From positions 1 through 5,005 of the forward strand of contig JAHKKQ010000160.1 of NCBI GenBank assembly GCA_020027805.1: DNA of 5,005 bases. The letters are read 5' to 3'. Position 1 is the stretch's first letter, and every line of letters begins with the position of its first letter. This stretch comes from Candidatus Dadabacteria bacterium. Lineage in GTDB: Bacteria; Desulfobacterota_D; UBA1144; Nemesobacterales; UBA2774. The position numbers were made by a program, and so were the translations under genes. This document shows positions 4,916 to 5,005 of this stretch, piece by piece. A model generated the notes under the pieces. The model was not told where the DNA came from. It saw only the letters and a program-made list of their open reading frames with translations, and made no database searches.

Positions 4916-4963
4916 GATCCTGAAACGATCCTGAAACAAGTTCAGGACATGGTTCAGAATGAC
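4916..4963. repeat. CCTGAAAC-type palindromic repeat with an 11-bp tandem duplication
   Basis: GATCCTGAAAC occurs twice in perfect tandem (4916-4926 and 4927-4937). The second copy starts a hairpin: TCCTGAA (4929-4935), loop ACAAG, TTCAGGA (4941-4947). A further TTCAG at 4953-4957 followed by AATGACA completes a pattern that, from memory, is a frequent intergenic repeat in bacterial genomes. Confidence 0.55.
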
Positions 4964-5005
4964 AAAAGACTGGATTTCCGATTTATTTTGGTTTGTGTTG
5001 CGGAG

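Larger units (their letters stand above)
4527..5005. other. Gene-free right-hand spacer with several palindromic repeats
   Basis: About 480 bp upstream of the radical SAM gene show no credible coding frame. Positions 4527-4710 hold the ribosome-binding site and little else that I can name. From 4711 to about 4963 there are four unrelated palindromic repeat-like elements in a row, listed separately. The last 42 bp show nothing clear; a TGGATTTCCGAT stretch at 4972-4983 resembles the edge of another common intergenic repeat but is too short to call. Confidence 0.7.

Noticed and set aside
4711..4963. CRISPR array
   Set aside because: The repeated units are different families with no regular spacer length and no cas genes nearby.

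Overview
The window looks like chromosomal DNA of a Gram-negative bacterium of moderately high GC. Codon use is marked by frequent AGG (Arg) and ATA (Ile), one product has a classical Sec signal peptide, and there is a textbook sigma-54 (RpoN) promoter. The style, including dispersed palindromic intergenic repeats, would fit a deltaproteobacterial or candidate-phylum (e.g. Dadabacteria-like) metagenomic genome. That placement is a guess and cannot be proven from 5 kb.

Layout. Positions 1-2489 carry four genes on the minus strand, read leftward: a Bax inhibitor-1 family membrane protein (2489-1749), a small secreted/periplasmic protein of unknown function with a TTG start (1668-1108), a DCC-family (DUF393) thiol-disulfide oxidoreductase with a GTG start (1062-649), and a GNAT-type acyltransferase that runs off the left edge (601-1). 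Gaps of 80, 45 and 47 bp and a plausible extended -10 promoter before the first gene suggest one transcription unit, possibly modulated by a hairpin after the first gene.

Positions 2490-2857 are a 368-bp divergent intergenic region. Its right half is rich in regulatory-looking structure: an imperfect inverted repeat, a tandem pair of GTCACAA, a 9-bp dyad, and a perfect -24/-12 sigma-54 promoter. It drives an orphan response-regulator receiver protein with a C-terminal coiled coil and no recognisable output domain (2858-3502).

A convergent minus-strand gene (4526-3588) encodes a YhcC/TIGR01212-family radical SAM protein. The last 480 bp have no gene but hold four different palindromic repeat elements in tandem, a repeat-dense spacer.

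There is no phage, IS transposase, CRISPR, toxin-antitoxin or defence system here. The most interesting items are the sigma-54-controlled receiver/coiled-coil protein with its candidate enhancer sites, and the repeat cluster at the right end.
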